A DNA stretch of 64,000 nt from Allotamlana fucoidanivorans (GTDB lineage: Bacteria > Bacteroidota > Bacteroidia > Flavobacteriales > Flavobacteriaceae), in contig NZ_VDCS01000006.1 in the NCBI RefSeq assembly GCF_006265225.1, forward strand, positions 186,001 to 250,000. The letters are read 5' to 3'. Made by a program: the position numbers and the translations under genes. Every line of letters starts with the position of its first letter. Within the stretch, counting starts at the first letter, position 1. The notes under the pieces were generated by a model. The model was not told the origin of the DNA and searched no databases. It worked only from the letters and a program-made list of their open reading frames with translations. Of this stretch, positions 46,712-57,723 are shown piece by piece.

Positions 46712-47839
46712 TTATTCTAAATTTAAAATCTCACTACCTGCTAATAAAAAAGCGCCAGTACCAAAGTTTTGCCAGCTATCTGCCGATGCTGGCTCTGGAA
46801 AAGCTCCTATATCTTGTACCCAACCCACACGACCATCGTCATGCTGACAAGCTTTTATAGCATTCCAAGCTTTAAGAACAGCAGGAGTATGTTTTTTATC
46901 AATCAATCCATTATTTATTCCCCAAGCCAACGCAAATGTGTGGAAACCACTACCACTTACTTCACCATGATCATAAGATTCTGGACATAATAAACTTGTA
47001 CGCCATAGCCCATCTTCAGGTTGTATTTTCAACATGGTTTCAGATAATTCTTTAAATAATTGCTCATAGAAAGGACGGTGCTCATAATCAGCTGGCATAT
47101 CATCAAGTATTAATGCTAAGCCAGCAATTACCCAACCGTTACCTCTGGACCAAAATACTTTTTTACCGTTTGGCTCTTTAGTAGGATTATCATTGCCTTC
47201 CCAAACAAAACGCATATCTCTAGCGAATAGTTGCTCTTCTTTATCATACAATTGATTATAGGTTTGCATATAAAACTTATGCATCTCATCTAAATACTTA
47301 GGTTGCTTGGTATGCTTTGCATATAAGTTTAACACTGGAGGCGCCATAAATAATGCATCACACCACCACCATAAAATGGTTTGCCCCATATCATTCTTTT
47401 TATTCCCTGCTTTCCATACATCATCTTCATACAAATGTGCATCTAAGAAGTTTTTAGTGGGTTCTAAATCAACAAAATTCTTTCTACCACCATTCATATC
47501 AATATATAAATAGCTGTATGAAATGGCAACATCATCGGCATGATGTAAACGTTTATACGTTTGCCAATTATTCCAATAACCTTGATTTTTAAGAGCTGCC
47601 ATGTATATCATATCCTTTGTAGTTTTGTGGGCACGTGCCACACCTGTATAATAAGCACCTTCTGTCCAATCTGTAGGAGAAATAGCAAAAATTGGATGCG
47701 CTTCTTGCCACTCTAAAGCCTTAATCATAGAGGCCTTTACTTCCTCTTTATTTATAGCCTGTACTTCTGCTACTTTTTGTGCAGTGGAACAGTTGAACAA
47801 TAGCATAACCGTTATTAGTGTTACAATGGATTTACTCAT
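46712..47839 (-). CDS. GH105-type unsaturated uronyl hydrolase, lipoprotein
   Basis: This 375-residue protein has a lipoprotein signal (LLFNC, Cys17). The (alpha/alpha)6 barrel shows [28 protein letters not shown] (Asp102/103), [12 protein letters not shown] (Asp161) and [17 protein letters not shown]. These are hallmarks of the GH88/GH105 group, where two Asp residues hydrate the double bond of a 4,5-unsaturated uronic acid. Such residues are the direct products of ulvan lyases, so this enzyme links lyase action to oligosaccharide breakdown. It is the last gene of an operon: 7 bp after GH3 and followed by a terminator. Confidence 0.92.
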   Translation of the reverse strand: MSKSIVTLITVMLLFNCSTAQKVAEVQAINKEEVKASMIKALEWQEAHPIFAISPTDWTEGAYYTGVARAHKTTKDMIYMAALKNQGYWNNWQTYKRLHHADDVAISYSYLYIDMNGGRKNFVDLEPTKNFLDAHLYEDDVWKAGNKKNDMGQTILWWWCDALFMAPPVLNLYAKHTKQPKYLDEMHKFYMQTYNQLYDKEEQLFARDMRFVWEGNDNPTKEPNGKKVFWSRGNGWVIAGLALILDDMPADYEHRPFYEQLFKELSETMLKIQPEDGLWRTSLLCPESYDHGEVSGSGFHTFALAWGINNGLIDKKHTPAVLKAWNAIKACQHDDGRVGWVQDIGAFPEPASADSWQNFGTGAFLLAGSEILNLE

Positions 47840-47846
47840 GATGTTT

Positions 47847-50117
47847 TTATTTTACAAGTTTAAATTTAGTTTCTAAATAGTCCTTTGAAGAAGTACCAAG
47901 CATAACGGTGTAATCTCCAGCTTCTAGTCCTTTTTGCATATCCAGACGGGTGAACTCGAGCATTTGAGGTGTAATTTTAAATGAAACCGTTTTACTTTCT
48001 CCTGCATCAAATTCTATCTTTTGGAATCCTTTGAGCTCTTTATCTGGTCTAGTAACAGACCCTATTTCGTCTTTAATATACATTTGAACCACTTCTTTGG
48101 CTTTCATACTACCGTTATTAGTAACCTTCACACTTACCTCCAGTTCTGTATCTGGTGTAATTTCTCCCTTAGAAATTGAAATGTCTGAATATTCAAAATC
48201 GCCATAGTTCAAACCATGACCAAATGGAAATAATGGTCCCTTTCCTAAGAATAAATATTCCTTCTTATAATTGATTTCCTTCATACTATAATGAAATGGA
48301 ATTTGCCCAATAGACCTTGGAATTGTTACAGGTGATTTCCCCGATGGCGACACCTCACCAAAAATAATTCTTGCGGTAGATTCGTCTCCAAACTCACTTA
48401 AATCCCAAGTATCTAGAATAGCATCAGCATGTTCCGCAATGGCATTAATAGAAAGCGTTCTTCTATGCTTTAATACCACAATAACTGGCCTACCTAAAGC
48501 TTTTATACGCTCAATCAATTCGTCTTGTGGCCCTACAGGATCTATGGTTGCTCTATCACCTAAGGCATGGGTAAAGAAAGCCTCTTTTGATGTAAACTCA
48601 TCACCTCCCATAAATAAAACTACAACATTAGAGCTTCTAGCAATGGATACCAATTTATCTAAGGCTCTTCCATCTCTTGGCAACAATTTTGGTTCACCAC
48701 CTGTTTCATCTGTTAAATGAAACCCTTTTTCTGCTACAAATTTAATATTGTCGCCTGCTACAGATTCAAACATAGCTTTAGTATTCTCTGTTACAAGAGG
48801 ACCTAAAAGTGCAATTTTAGTGGTTTTTTTAGCATCAAGTGGCAACGTGTTAGCTTCGTTTTTTAGAAGAATAATAGACTCTAAATCTGATTCTTTCGCT
48901 AATTCTAAAGACGATTCTGCTCTGTTTCCTTTCTCTACATCTTCTATATTAATATAAGGATTATCAAAAAGTCCTAAAATAAATTTTGTTCTTAAAACAC
49001 GTCTTACGGATCTATCAATTAGTTTTTCAAGTTCTGGATTTTTCTTTACCATTTCCGGAAGATAGGCATAAGAATCCTCCGCATATAAATCGATATCTAT
49101 TCCTGCCTCCAATCCCATTTGTGCGGCATCCTCAGGAGTTTCGGCTACATTCATAAAATAATGCAAACGGGCAATATCGTTAGAATCAGAAACCACATAT
49201 CCTTCAAACCCCCATTGGTCTCTTAAAACACCGGTGAGCAACTCTGGATTACCATGTGATGCCACGCCATTTATATCACCATGCGATGCCATTATACCTA
49301 AAGTTTTAGCTTCCTTAACCGCGGCTTCAAAAGGTGGGTATATTTCATCTATTAATGTTCTTGGAGAAATTTCGATAGCTGCAAAGTTAGAGCCACCTAA
49401 CACTTGTCCGTAAGCTGCAAAATGTTTTGTCACTGCACCAATATGCGTACCATTACCTAACCCTTCGTAATTACCTTGCACACCAATAACAGCATTTTTA
49501 ACCATTTGTGTGGTTAAATAGGTGTCTTCACCAAAGGCCTCGCTCATACGTCCAAAACGCGGGTCCCGCACTAAATCAGCTTCCGGTGAATGGCACATAT
49601 GCATACCGCGTAAGCGTGCTTCACGGCCAACAACATCCCATTGTCTTTGCACCAATTCTGGGTTAAATGATGCTGCCGAGGTCATAGGGCGACCAAATTT
49701 TGTACAACCTGTTGCGTCAACACCATTGTACGACTCTGTGACAAATAACGCAGGAATACCCCAACGGTTATGTTCAATAATATATTTTTGAAGTTCATTG
49801 TTCAATTTTGCAGCCGTAATCGCATCAACGTGCTCTCCTGGATTTTTTATACCCGCAATGCCCAATTTTAACTTTTTAATAACCTTTTCGGAAAGTTTTA
49901 ATTTTCCGTTTTCATCGTGTTTTACTCCAATATTGGCGTGGAAAATTCGCATTTGCGCCACTTTTTCTTCTAACGAAAGTAATGGCAATAAAGCCTCTAC
50001 GCGTTCTTCAATGGATAACGAGGCGTCTTTATAATCTTTTAACGAAGCCTCTTTGCTGCCACATGCATTAAAAAGTAACCCGACTACCACAAGGGCTAAA
50101 AAACATAATTTCTTCAT
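47847..50117 (-). CDS. GH3 beta-glycosidase, xylosidase or glucosidase, lipoprotein
   Basis: This 756-residue protein has a lipoprotein signal (LFNAC, Cys19). The N-terminal TIM-barrel shows [37 protein letters not shown] and VTKHFAAYG. The nucleophile Asp311 is in GYVVSDSND. The alpha/beta sandwich ([27 protein letters not shown]) and a FnIII-like C-terminal domain follow ([19 protein letters not shown]). GH3 enzymes release terminal beta-linked sugars. Xylose is the likely leaving group here because a GH43 gene sits next to it, but glucose or other sugars are possible. It is in an operon: 16 bp after GH43 and 7 bp before GH105. Confidence 0.9.
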   Translation of the reverse strand: MKKLCFLALVVVGLLFNACGSKEASLKDYKDASLSIEERVEALLPLLSLEEKVAQMRIFHANIGVKHDENGKLKLSEKVIKKLKLGIAGIKNPGEHVDAITAAKLNNELQKYIIEHNRWGIPALFVTESYNGVDATGCTKFGRPMTSAASFNPELVQRQWDVVGREARLRGMHMCHSPEADLVRDPRFGRMSEAFGEDTYLTTQMVKNAVIGVQGNYEGLGNGTHIGAVTKHFAAYGQVLGGSNFAAIEISPRTLIDEIYPPFEAAVKEAKTLGIMASHGDINGVASHGNPELLTGVLRDQWGFEGYVVSDSNDIARLHYFMNVAETPEDAAQMGLEAGIDIDLYAEDSYAYLPEMVKKNPELEKLIDRSVRRVLRTKFILGLFDNPYINIEDVEKGNRAESSLELAKESDLESIILLKNEANTLPLDAKKTTKIALLGPLVTENTKAMFESVAGDNIKFVAEKGFHLTDETGGEPKLLPRDGRALDKLVSIARSSNVVVLFMGGDEFTSKEAFFTHALGDRATIDPVGPQDELIERIKALGRPVIVVLKHRRTLSINAIAEHADAILDTWDLSEFGDESTARIIFGEVSPSGKSPVTIPRSIGQIPFHYSMKEINYKKEYLFLGKGPLFPFGHGLNYGDFEYSDISISKGEITPDTELEVSVKVTNNGSMKAKEVVQMYIKDEIGSVTRPDKELKGFQKIEFDAGESKTVSFKITPQMLEFTRLDMQKGLEAGDYTVMLGTSSKDYLETKFKLVK

Positions 50118-50133
50118 TTGATGTCTTTTGAAT

Positions 50134-51498
50134 TTAGTTTAAAAATGAAAAACTATCAATTAACAGCTGATTTTCACTGAATTCCTCTAACAATATATAG
50201 AGATTTTCTGTACTATTAATAGATGATAGATTTATTGTTATGGTTTGTATCTGTTTTGTTGGCTTTAACGAAACCTTCTGAGTTCCAATTTGATTTCCGT
50301 TCAAGCTATCTTTTTTTATATCAAAAGAAAATGCTCCGCCTTGAGGCGCATAAACTTGAAACTCTATTTTAGATTTCCCATTTAATCCTTTAACATTGGG
50401 AAAATTTAAATAGCTCTTTTTTGCAGTTGTTTTAATCACAAACCCCGATATATATTCTTGCTTAGTTATTCCCTCTGCTCTAAAGTAATTTTCTGCTTCT
50501 ATTTTACCTTGTTTTGCTTGATAATTACCAACACCAATGCCATCAACTTTTAGGGTTGCCATTTCTCCGTTTTCCTTATAATGCACATAGCTTATAAAAC
50601 TATCTCTAAAATACCTGTTACCTGTTTGACTAATATCACAGTAGATGTAATACCACTGGTTATGCCATTCAAAAAATGAACCATGTCGTCCTTGCATAAA
50701 GCCTGTTGGCCAAGTTGGAGCATCGAAACCTTCGGCAAAACTCTCTGCTTTTATCACAGAATCTTTGTAATCATATGGCCCATAAAGGTTGTTAGAAATG
50801 GCATAAAAACACCCCCAAGACAGGTAATACTTCCCCTTATATTTGTGCACAAAAGGCTTATCATCTGTTGGTTTTTCTTTGTTTTCGCCATCTAAGTTAT
50901 ATGGCCCGTGCGGGTTATTGATGATGATTTTTTTGGGTTTTTCAGCCAAACTTACCATATCATAATTTAGTTTGGCAATGTAGTAATCCCAAACACCAAA
51001 AATAATGTAATGTTCTCCATTATCTTCAAAAACGGCCATGTCATATTCATGGGTTGGTGTTAAATCAGCACTTAATAGCGGTTGGTTTAACACATTTGTC
51101 CAGGGACCAACAGGTGTATCACCAGCTACAACTCCTGCTTGTTCATTACCTTCAGAAAAGTACCAATAGTATTTACCATTTCTATAGGCCGCATCGGTAG
51201 CCCAACATCTTGAAAATTCTTTACCGATATAGGTGTCTTTAGGATTTAAGACAGAACGCTTAGTCCAATTCACCAAATCTGGCGACGACCACACCCACCA
51301 ATCTTCCATAATAAACTTGCCATTATTGATAGATTTATCATGCGAAGCATAAACGTAAGCGGTATCATTAAAAATGTGAATGTGCGGATCATTTAACCCT
51401 ACATTTGAAACAATAGGATTTTGAGCAAAAGAATAAGATATATTCAGTAATGTCATGCAGAATACAATACTTCTTAATATTATAAAATTATTCTTCAT
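50134..51498 (-). CDS. GH43-type glycosidase with CBM6-like C-terminus
   Basis: ATG at 51498 is preferred to an in-frame GTG at 51516, because it starts a regular signal peptide (ISYSFAQ, cleaved near 26) and leaves 4 bp after the upstream stop. The 454-residue protein shows a five-bladed propeller: GLNDPHIHIFNDTAYVYASHD (Asp37, base), HEYDMAVFEDNGEHYIIFG (Asp) and AESFAEGFDAPTWP (Glu candidate acid). From about 325 a CBM6-like beta domain begins (GKIEAENYFRAEGITKQEY). GH43 enzymes in ulvan loci are often xylosidases. That substrate is inferred. It is in the operon with the oxidoreductase, GH3 and GH105. Confidence 0.85.
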   Translation of the reverse strand: MKNNFIILRSIVFCMTLLNISYSFAQNPIVSNVGLNDPHIHIFNDTAYVYASHDKSINNGKFIMEDWWVWSSPDLVNWTKRSVLNPKDTYIGKEFSRCWATDAAYRNGKYYWYFSEGNEQAGVVAGDTPVGPWTNVLNQPLLSADLTPTHEYDMAVFEDNGEHYIIFGVWDYYIAKLNYDMVSLAEKPKKIIINNPHGPYNLDGENKEKPTDDKPFVHKYKGKYYLSWGCFYAISNNLYGPYDYKDSVIKAESFAEGFDAPTWPTGFMQGRHGSFFEWHNQWYYIYCDISQTGNRYFRDSFISYVHYKENGEMATLKVDGIGVGNYQAKQGKIEAENYFRAEGITKQEYISGFVIKTTAKKSYLNFPNVKGLNGKSKIEFQVYAPQGGAFSFDIKKDSLNGNQIGTQKVSLKPTKQIQTITINLSSINSTENLYILLEEFSENQLLIDSFSFLN

Positions 51499-51502
51499 AG
51501 GT

Positions 51503-52468
51503 TTAGTTTGTTCCACAAAAGATATCCATAATTTTAGTTACCACTGTGGCCTCTTCAACAGAACATGGGTTTTGATTTTTTCCCAAAAAATACCCCACCA
51601 CTTCCTCTATCATAGGCTGCTGTACATGCCTTGGATTTTCAAACTTAAAAAATTCACTTTTCGCTGTAGTTTCAACCCTTATCTCTTCATTGTAAAATGA
51701 AAACGTAATGGTACCTTTTTCTCCTTTAATGATACATTTGTCATTATCTTCTGGAGCATTAAAATTCCAACTTCCTTTAAAGTCAACACCATTTTTAAAT
51801 TCCAATTCACCCTTAACCAAATCTTTTGAAGCTGCGTTACCTAACATGTTTCCTTTTTTAACTTTGGCAACTTCACCAAAATAATAACACATTAAATCTA
51901 TTTGGTGCGGTGCAATATCATGAAAGTACCCTCCTCCTGAAACTTCAGGATTTAATCTCCAATTTTCATCTGTTTTGGCAATTATATTGGCGTCTTGAGA
52001 TTGTGCAATATCAATTTCTGCTGAAAATACTTTACCGATTACATTAGCATCTAACAACTCTTTGACCTTAATGAATAAAGGTAAATTTCTACGATAATGA
52101 GCCACGGTAACTTTTACATTACTACGGTTCAATGCATCTAAAAGGTCGTCAGCTTCCTTACTATTAAGCACCATGGGTTTTTCTAAATATATGTTCTTTC
52201 CAGCTTTAATAGCCTGTTTCGCATAATTTAAATGTGAAGAAGGTGGTGTTGCAATATAAACGGCATTCACCTTTTTATCATTAATTAATTCAGAAGCACT
52301 TGTAGTATAATTTGGTACTTTATGCCGTTTGGCAAAATCTTTTACTTTTTCTTCATTTCGTCTCATTACGGCGGTCAAAGCAGAATTTTCTACTTTTTGA
52401 AATGCCGGACCACTTTTTACTTCGGCAACATCACCACAGCCAATAATACCCCAATTAATTAGTTTCAT
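51503..52468 (-). CDS. Cytosolic Gfo/Idh/MocA-family oxidoreductase
   Basis: This 321-residue protein has no signal peptide. The Rossmann opening NWGIIGCGDVAEVKSGPAF is followed by AVYIATPPSSHLNYA and IYLEKPMVLNSKEAD with the usual EKP. The C-terminal half includes GGYFHDIAPHQIDL, where His is the likely catalytic residue. These NAD(P)-dependent enzymes oxidise or reduce hydroxyls on sugars and related polyols. It is the first gene of the four-gene operon leading to GH105, with operator site 9 upstream. It could process a monomer taken up from the periplasm. It is not Tat-exported, unlike the two at 56536 and 57724. Confidence 0.88.
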   Translation of the reverse strand: MKLINWGIIGCGDVAEVKSGPAFQKVENSALTAVMRRNEEKVKDFAKRHKVPNYTTSASELINDKKVNAVYIATPPSSHLNYAKQAIKAGKNIYLEKPMVLNSKEADDLLDALNRSNVKVTVAHYRRNLPLFIKVKELLDANVIGKVFSAEIDIAQSQDANIIAKTDENWRLNPEVSGGGYFHDIAPHQIDLMCYYFGEVAKVKKGNMLGNAASKDLVKGELEFKNGVDFKGSWNFNAPEDNDKCIIKGEKGTITFSFYNEEIRVETTAKSEFFKFENPRHVQQPMIEEVVGYFLGKNQNPCSVEEATVVTKIMDIFCGTN

Positions 52469-52525
52469 GCTTTATTCAATAGCGTTAAAAACTCTTCTAT
52501 GAATTGCTAAAGATACATTAAGAAG

Positions 52526-52552
52526 TCCTGATACCTGTCCTGCACTGTGCGG
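52526..52552 (-). promoter_or_regulatory. Operator site 9 before the oxidoreductase/GH43/GH3/GH105 operon
   Basis: TCCTG at 52538 followed by TGCGG at 52548 forms the standard 10-bp repeat, and a further TCCTG is at 52526. It lies about 57-69 bp before the ATG. A -7-like TATCTTTA is on the minus strand at 52508-52515. Confidence 0.6.
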
Positions 52553-52690
52553 TAACTAAGCACTGTTTTTTATGCCTCTGTTTGTTTTTGGTTGAATATA
52601 TTGAATAGGCACATTCACTCTAAAACAGAAAAGCCTTTTAAACGTGGGCTATAACTTTAGAGATTTATATTCTTACCATCTAATATAAAA

Positions 52691-52734
52691 GAAAAAAGCC
52701 ATATTAATAATAGTCATTAACATGGCTTTTTTTT
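52691..52734 (-). terminator. Terminator after the sulfatase/GH78 fusion gene
   Basis: AAAAAAGCCAT and ATGGCTTTTTT form a long stem with an additional TTAAT/ATTAA pairing inside. It begins 4 bp after the stop codon at 52738. Confidence 0.85.
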
Positions 52735-52737
52735 AGT

Positions 52738-55700
52738 CTAAAAAGAATTAATCTTCAACTGTATGATATGTTTTCCTGGAGCGAGTCTTATAGATTCAAA
52801 TGCAGACGGCACCTTTTCTCCATTATGAATAAGGTCTTTACCATCTAAGCCATTCAAGCTAAACTCTGCCATCATGTTTCCTGGTATTTCAATTTGATAG
52901 GTTTGAAGCCTAGGACCATTATGTTGATATGAAGCTTTAATTGGACCTCTTACGGTAGGCACTTCAATTTCACTCGATTTTAACTTACTCATTTGAGGCT
53001 TTATAGTAGCAATACCAAATCCGGGAGTTTTAGGTTTAATTCCCCATAGTCCTCTTGGTATTGCATTTGCTGGCACAGCTCCCCAAGCGTGATTCCAATC
53101 TAAATTTACTTTATAATCGTAATCCCAAGCCTCTAAAGTAATTGTTGACCCTACTCTAATCATATTATACCAACTTCTTTTTGCTTTGCTCGCTAATAAC
53201 TCTAAAGCATAGTCAGCCTCTCCTGCATTATAAAGACCGTCTATTAAAAACTGGGCGCCATAAACACTACAGGCCATTCCTCTTGATTTCACATAATCTA
53301 CAACAGATTGATAATGCTCTTGAGGCACTAATCCAAAGGCTAATGGCATCATATTGGCATGTAAAGATGCATGATCTGTACCTATACCATCTACATAAAC
53401 ACCTCTTTCTTTATCAAACATTTGTTCATTAACTGCCTTTTTTGCTTTAATAGCTCTATATTCAAAATCTAATGCTTCTTCCGTCTTTCCTAAAATTTTT
53501 GCAAACTCTGCCATAATTTTCATATTCTCGTAAAAGAAGGCATTAATTACGGTACTGTATGGCTTAAAGACGAATCCGTCACGTTCTCCTTTGGTTTTAC
53601 TACCTGCAAAATTTGCACCTGGCCAATCCACAATATCTGTTAATGGTTTTTTATAGCCTTCAGGAAAACCAAGTTTTTTCATAAATGCAGCGTCTACTTT
53701 TGTAGAGGTAATCAAACCGTCTTCATTTGATAATTCATATAGCGATTTATGCTTTAATGACTCATAATAACGCTCTACCAATTCAGTGTTACCAGTATAC
53801 ATGTAATCTGCATAAATTAACAAAGGCACATGCTGTTGCCACTCTGTTGGCCACGTAGGGTTTTTCATGAAGTATTCAATGGTGCGTCTGGCCATAGCAT
53901 ACTCTCTATCAGCGGTATAATGACTCAATTGATTTAAATAAGCGTCTGCCTCATAAGGAATACGCTCTCTGTCACCATCAACGTACAATCCGTTAAACGT
54001 TGTCGCTTTTATTGAGTATTTGGATAAATCCCAAACTTGGTTCAAAATATCATTGTTACTTTTAAAACTACTTGCATTTTCATCCCAATAGGTATGGAAA
54101 GCCAATTGTGTAAAATCATCAGCAGCAAGTGTTTCTTGAGCGCCCTCCAACTCAGCATATCTGAAAGGAACAAGCGGAGGAAAACCTTTTGGCAATGGCA
54201 CAGCTTTGTTAGCTCTTGTATTTCGCTCGTCTTCATGAACTTTAATCTGATATGTTGTTTGGCCTGGTTTTACATCAACCTTAATTTCTTGATACCGAAT
54301 ATTGCTTTTTGCCGGAGGTGTTCTATTCACATTGCCCTGATCATCAATCATTTCACCAACTCTTACAGTAAGCGTATGTGGTGTTTTCGCGTTATAAGTA
54401 AACTCCATGGTAGCAAAGGCTGCCTTACCAAAATCCATGAAATACACGGCATCGCGTTTCTCAAATTTTTGAGGTTTTATTTTAGATGTTTCAAATTTAT
54501 TCTCAGTAGAAATAATATATGAATCACTCTTTCCTGTTGTGAATTGTTGTGCTTCAGCATAATCAACAAGTCTGTTTTCTTCTTCCCAAATTCGAACCTT
54601 CCAAAAATATGTTTTTCCAATTTCTAATGGAGCGCCTTCATACTCTACATTTGTAGATTGTGTTGAGGCCACTCTTCCGCTATCCCAAATATCACCATTA
54701 TTATTATCGATGCTCTTTTTGTTTGAAGCGACTAAAATTTGATAAGCACCTTGATATTTAGAGCCTAATGGCACCGTCCAACCAAATTCAGGCTTTAAAT
54801 CAAAAATCTCAACATCTTCACCTGGTTCTCTTATAAGTTCAACCGTTAAATCGGTTGGTGCCGCTCTAAATTCGTTACTATTTTTCTTTATTAATTCTTC
54901 AAGTTTAGCACGAAGATTATCAGCTATAACTTTGTACTTTTTCTTTCCTATTAAATTCTTAACCTCTAACGGATCTTTCTTAAGGTTGTAAAGCTCTTCG
55001 ATGGTTTTATCATTCACATACCTAAAATACTTCCATTCTTCTGTACGCACCCCTTCACTTGGCGGAATATTTTTAAAATCCCAAAGGTGTTCTATCAAAA
55101 TAGTATCTCTATCTATAGAATTGGTTTCTTGCTTTGTAATTGGCAGTAAACTTTTACCCTGCCAAGACTGTGGAGCTTTTACGCCTGCTATATCAGCAAT
55201 AGTATAAGGTACATCAATATTAAGTACCATATCTGTAAAATCTTGATGCTTGTTTACTCTTGGATCAAAAACAATTAATGGTACACGAATAGAGTTGTCA
55301 TACATTAACCATTTGCCAGCCATTTGACGCTCTCCTAAAAAATACCCATTATCACCCATAAGAATAATAACTGTATTTTTATCTAATCCTTTTTCTTTTA
55401 ATTTCTCACGTATTTTTGTGATTTCTTTATCAACACCAGCAATCATTCTGAAATAGCCCTTTAAACTATGTTGGTATTTCTCAGGTGTATCATAACGCCA
55501 TGTCCAGCGTAATCTATTAAACCCATCTCGTACTGCCTTTGGTTGCGCCAAAAAGTATTTTTCGTCGGCCAATTTAGGTTCAGGAATGGTTTCATCCTCA
55601 AGCATGCTATTCATTTCTTCTTGCCAGAAGTATTGCTCAACGGCACTATCGTGGGCATGCGGTGCACTAAAGCTAAGCGACAAACAAAAAGGTTTATCAT

Positions 55701-56265
55701 TGGTTGCATTTTTATCAATAAAATCAAGTGCTTTTTGTCCTGTATAACGTGTTAAATGAACTGTATCATTATCAATTGTTTTGTAATAATATCCTCTTCT
55801 GTCTTTGTATCGGTTGTTTCTATCGTAATCTTCGTATTCATCAAATTGCTTATCTAAACCGTCATATCTTACACCGTATTTTCCAAAAAAACCTGTATAG
55901 TATCCGTTGTTTTTAAGTAAGGTTGGATAAGATTGTGCCATATATTCCTCGCGAACATTACCCGTTTGAAAATTAAAATTATGAGCGCGTTCATGTAAAC
56001 CTGTCCACAATGAGGCTCTACTTGCCGCACAAATTGGCGTTGTTACAATAGCATTATGGAAATAGGTTCCTGCATTGGCCAAATTATCCATCTCTGGAGT
56101 TTGTACAAATTTATTTCCCGCATAACCTATGGCATCAAACCGTTGATCATCAGTTAAAATAAAAATGATATTGGGTTTTTCTGAATTACTTCCTTGCTGC
56201 GCCTGAATAACATTCAAACTGTATACAGCAGTTAATAGCACTAATAAAAAACTGTTTTTAAGCAT
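52738..56265 (-). CDS. Bifunctional S1 sulfatase fused to GH78 alpha-L-rhamnosidase
   Basis: This 1175-residue protein has a signal peptide ending IQAQ (23). Residues about 30-465 are an S1 sulfatase: [25 protein letters not shown] at Cys79 with the Ala form of the C-x-P/A-x-R motif, and [19 protein letters not shown]. From about 475 a GH78 enzyme follows: FNIII-like domain ([13 protein letters not shown]), beta-sandwich, [12 protein letters not shown] at 763, and [18 protein letters not shown]. Sulfatase and rhamnosidase fusions of this kind are known from ulvan loci. One chain could remove sulfate from rhamnose and then the sugar. It is monocistronic, with operator site 10 and a terminator. 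Confidence 0.93.
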   Translation of the reverse strand: MLKNSFLLVLLTAVYSLNVIQAQQGSNSEKPNIIFILTDDQRFDAIGYAGNKFVQTPEMDNLANAGTYFHNAIVTTPICAASRASLWTGLHERAHNFNFQTGNVREEYMAQSYPTLLKNNGYYTGFFGKYGVRYDGLDKQFDEYEDYDRNNRYKDRRGYYYKTIDNDTVHLTRYTGQKALDFIDKNATNDKPFCLSLSFSAPHAHDSAVEQYFWQEEMNSMLEDETIPEPKLADEKYFLAQPKAVRDGFNRLRWTWRYDTPEKYQHSLKGYFRMIAGVDKEITKIREKLKEKGLDKNTVIILMGDNGYFLGERQMAGKWLMYDNSIRVPLIVFDPRVNKHQDFTDMVLNIDVPYTIADIAGVKAPQSWQGKSLLPITKQETNSIDRDTILIEHLWDFKNIPPSEGVRTEEWKYFRYVNDKTIEELYNLKKDPLEVKNLIGKKKYKVIADNLRAKLEELIKKNSNEFRAAPTDLTVELIREPGEDVEIFDLKPEFGWTVPLGSKYQGAYQILVASNKKSIDNNNGDIWDSGRVASTQSTNVEYEGAPLEIGKTYFWKVRIWEEENRLVDYAEAQQFTTGKSDSYIISTENKFETSKIKPQKFEKRDAVYFMDFGKAAFATMEFTYNAKTPHTLTVRVGEMIDDQGNVNRTPPAKSNIRYQEIKVDVKPGQTTYQIKVHEDERNTRANKAVPLPKGFPPLVPFRYAELEGAQETLAADDFTQLAFHTYWDENASSFKSNNDILNQVWDLSKYSIKATTFNGLYVDGDRERIPYEADAYLNQLSHYTADREYAMARRTIEYFMKNPTWPTEWQQHVPLLIYADYMYTGNTELVERYYESLKHKSLYELSNEDGLITSTKVDAAFMKKLGFPEGYKKPLTDIVDWPGANFAGSKTKGERDGFVFKPYSTVINAFFYENMKIMAEFAKILGKTEEALDFEYRAIKAKKAVNEQMFDKERGVYVDGIGTDHASLHANMMPLAFGLVPQEHYQSVVDYVKSRGMACSVYGAQFLIDGLYNAGEADYALELLASKAKRSWYNMIRVGSTITLEAWDYDYKVNLDWNHAWGAVPANAIPRGLWGIKPKTPGFGIATIKPQMSKLKSSEIEVPTVRGPIKASYQHNGPRLQTYQIEIPGNMMAEFSLNGLDGKDLIHNGEKVPSAFESIRLAPGKHIIQLKINSF

Positions 56266-56355
56266 TTTAGTTTTTGATTTTATATTTTTTAGTTAAGAAA
56301 ATATTTGTCACACCTCCATAGTGGTTAAAAATAAAATTTAATACTCTAAATTGTA

Positions 56356-56370
56356 TCCTGCTCTGTCCCG
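56356..56370 (-). promoter_or_regulatory. Operator site 10 before the sulfatase/GH78 fusion gene
   Basis: TCCTG-CTCTG-TCCCG on the plus strand, about 90 bp before the ATG at 56265. It is less perfect in the second half than the others. Confidence 0.6.
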
Positions 56371-56377
56371 TAACACT

Positions 56378-56408
56378 AAAAAAAGCAGCTAACATAATTA
56401 GCTGCTTT
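56378..56408 (-). terminator. Terminator after the Tat-exported oxidoreductase operon
   Basis: AAAGCAGCTAA and TTAGCTGCTTT surround a 5-nt loop. On the minus strand a T-run follows. It lies 128 bp after the stop at 56536 and ends the operon from 60470. Confidence 0.8.
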
Positions 56409-56535
56409 GGAATATAAATAATCATTATTGACTAGCGATAGTTTTTTGACTAAACAACAACCTGTTAACTGCAATACAACAGAAAGGTTTTAACCAAAAG
56501 AAAAACATGCTATTTTTTAACTATAAAGTACCACA

Positions 56536-57720
56536 TTAAATGGTTTGATTCCATTTTACAATTTCATTATTGACCATGGCGTCAATTCCCATTTGTACGC
56601 AAAAGGCCGCTTTTGCTCCCGATATTACGTTTGACAAGGGTTGTTTGTTATCTACAATGGCCTGTCTGAAATCTAACAAAGCTTGTTTACTTGGATTAAG
56701 ATGCTCAACGTTAATTGGATATCCTTTTTTTGGATTGTATTGCGCAGTAGCTCCACTTACACCATCAACATCACCCATTACCTCACGTTTTTCTCCTTCA
56801 GGAAAAAACCAGGCGTTCTTTGTATCAATAATGATGGTTCCTTTATCTCCAATTACCTTAATTTCATAACCGTCTTTTGCATTACTAGTTAAACAGGTAA
56901 ATTTAGCTGTAACACCACTGGCATAGCGGTAAGTAAGATGTACATTATCAAATGTTTCTCTGCCGTCTTTCCAATAGTCAACTCCGCCAACGCCCATTAC
57001 TTTTTCAGGCACTTCATCAAGTACCCAATTGGTAAAGTCAATTTGATGTGAACATAATTCAGCCGTTAATCCTCCTGAGAACTCCCGATACATTCTCCAA
57101 TTTACGGCACGTTCATATTCAGGTTGAGGCACAGGTCTTCTCCAATTACCATGTCTGTTCCATTGACATTCAAAGGCACTAATCTTACCTACTTTGCCTT
57201 GTTTAATTAACTCAACTACATGTGTATACAATCTTGAGCTGTGGTATTGATGTCCAGTTTGAACTATTTGCGAAGATGCATTTGCCTTATTCAACAAATT
57301 ATTAATCCCATCGTAGCCTTTAGCTAAGGTTTTTTCACAATATACATGTTTCCCAGCATCTAATGCATCAATGGCTATTTTGGAGTGGGTACTAAATGGC
57401 GTAGCTATTATAACAGCGTCAATATCCTTATTATCTAATAACTTTCTGTAATCATTGTAACCAACTGGAGTTGTTTTGGCTTTTGCCAACCCCTGCTCCA
57501 ACCGAAAAGGCAAAATATCACAAGAGGCAATAACATTAATATTGTCAATTGAATTAATTATGGACGTTAATCCTCCTCCTCTATCACCGGTACCAATAAC
57601 ACCAATATTTAAGGTGTTACTACTATTGAATTTAGATAATACATTTCCGTATAGCAATGATGAACTTGCTAACGCCGCAGAGGCCATTCCTGTTTTTTTA
57701 ATAAATACGCGTCTTTTCAA
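56536..57720 (-). CDS. Tat-exported Gfo/Idh/MocA oxidoreductase
   Basis: TTG at 57720 begins KRRVFIKKTGMASAALASSS, a twin-arginine signal. No ATG precedes it, because an in-frame TAA (the upstream gene's stop) is two codons earlier, giving TAA-AAA-TTG. The 394-residue protein has NIGVIGTGDRGGGL (Rossmann), AVIIATPFSTHSKIA, CEKTLAKGYDG and a conserved TAELCSHQIDFTNW. NAD(P) binding by an exported enzyme suits Tat, which moves folded proteins with cofactor. In 3-keto-glycoside pathways a similar exported dehydrogenase oxidises a sugar hydroxyl. It follows another Gfo-type gene and a double DUF1080 gene, so oxidation of an oligosaccharide is likely (inference). Confidence 0.85.
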   Translation of the reverse strand: MKRRVFIKKTGMASAALASSSLLYGNVLSKFNSSNTLNIGVIGTGDRGGGLTSIINSIDNINVIASCDILPFRLEQGLAKAKTTPVGYNDYRKLLDNKDIDAVIIATPFSTHSKIAIDALDAGKHVYCEKTLAKGYDGINNLLNKANASSQIVQTGHQYHSSRLYTHVVELIKQGKVGKISAFECQWNRHGNWRRPVPQPEYERAVNWRMYREFSGGLTAELCSHQIDFTNWVLDEVPEKVMGVGGVDYWKDGRETFDNVHLTYRYASGVTAKFTCLTSNAKDGYEIKVIGDKGTIIIDTKNAWFFPEGEKREVMGDVDGVSGATAQYNPKKGYPINVEHLNPSKQALLDFRQAIVDNKQPLSNVISGAKAAFCVQMGIDAMVNNEIVKWNQTI

Positions 57721-57723
57721 TTT

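Noticed and set aside
51499-51516. GTG start of the GH43 gene overlapping the upstream gene
   Set aside because: ATG at 51498 gives a regular signal peptide and a normal 4-bp gap.
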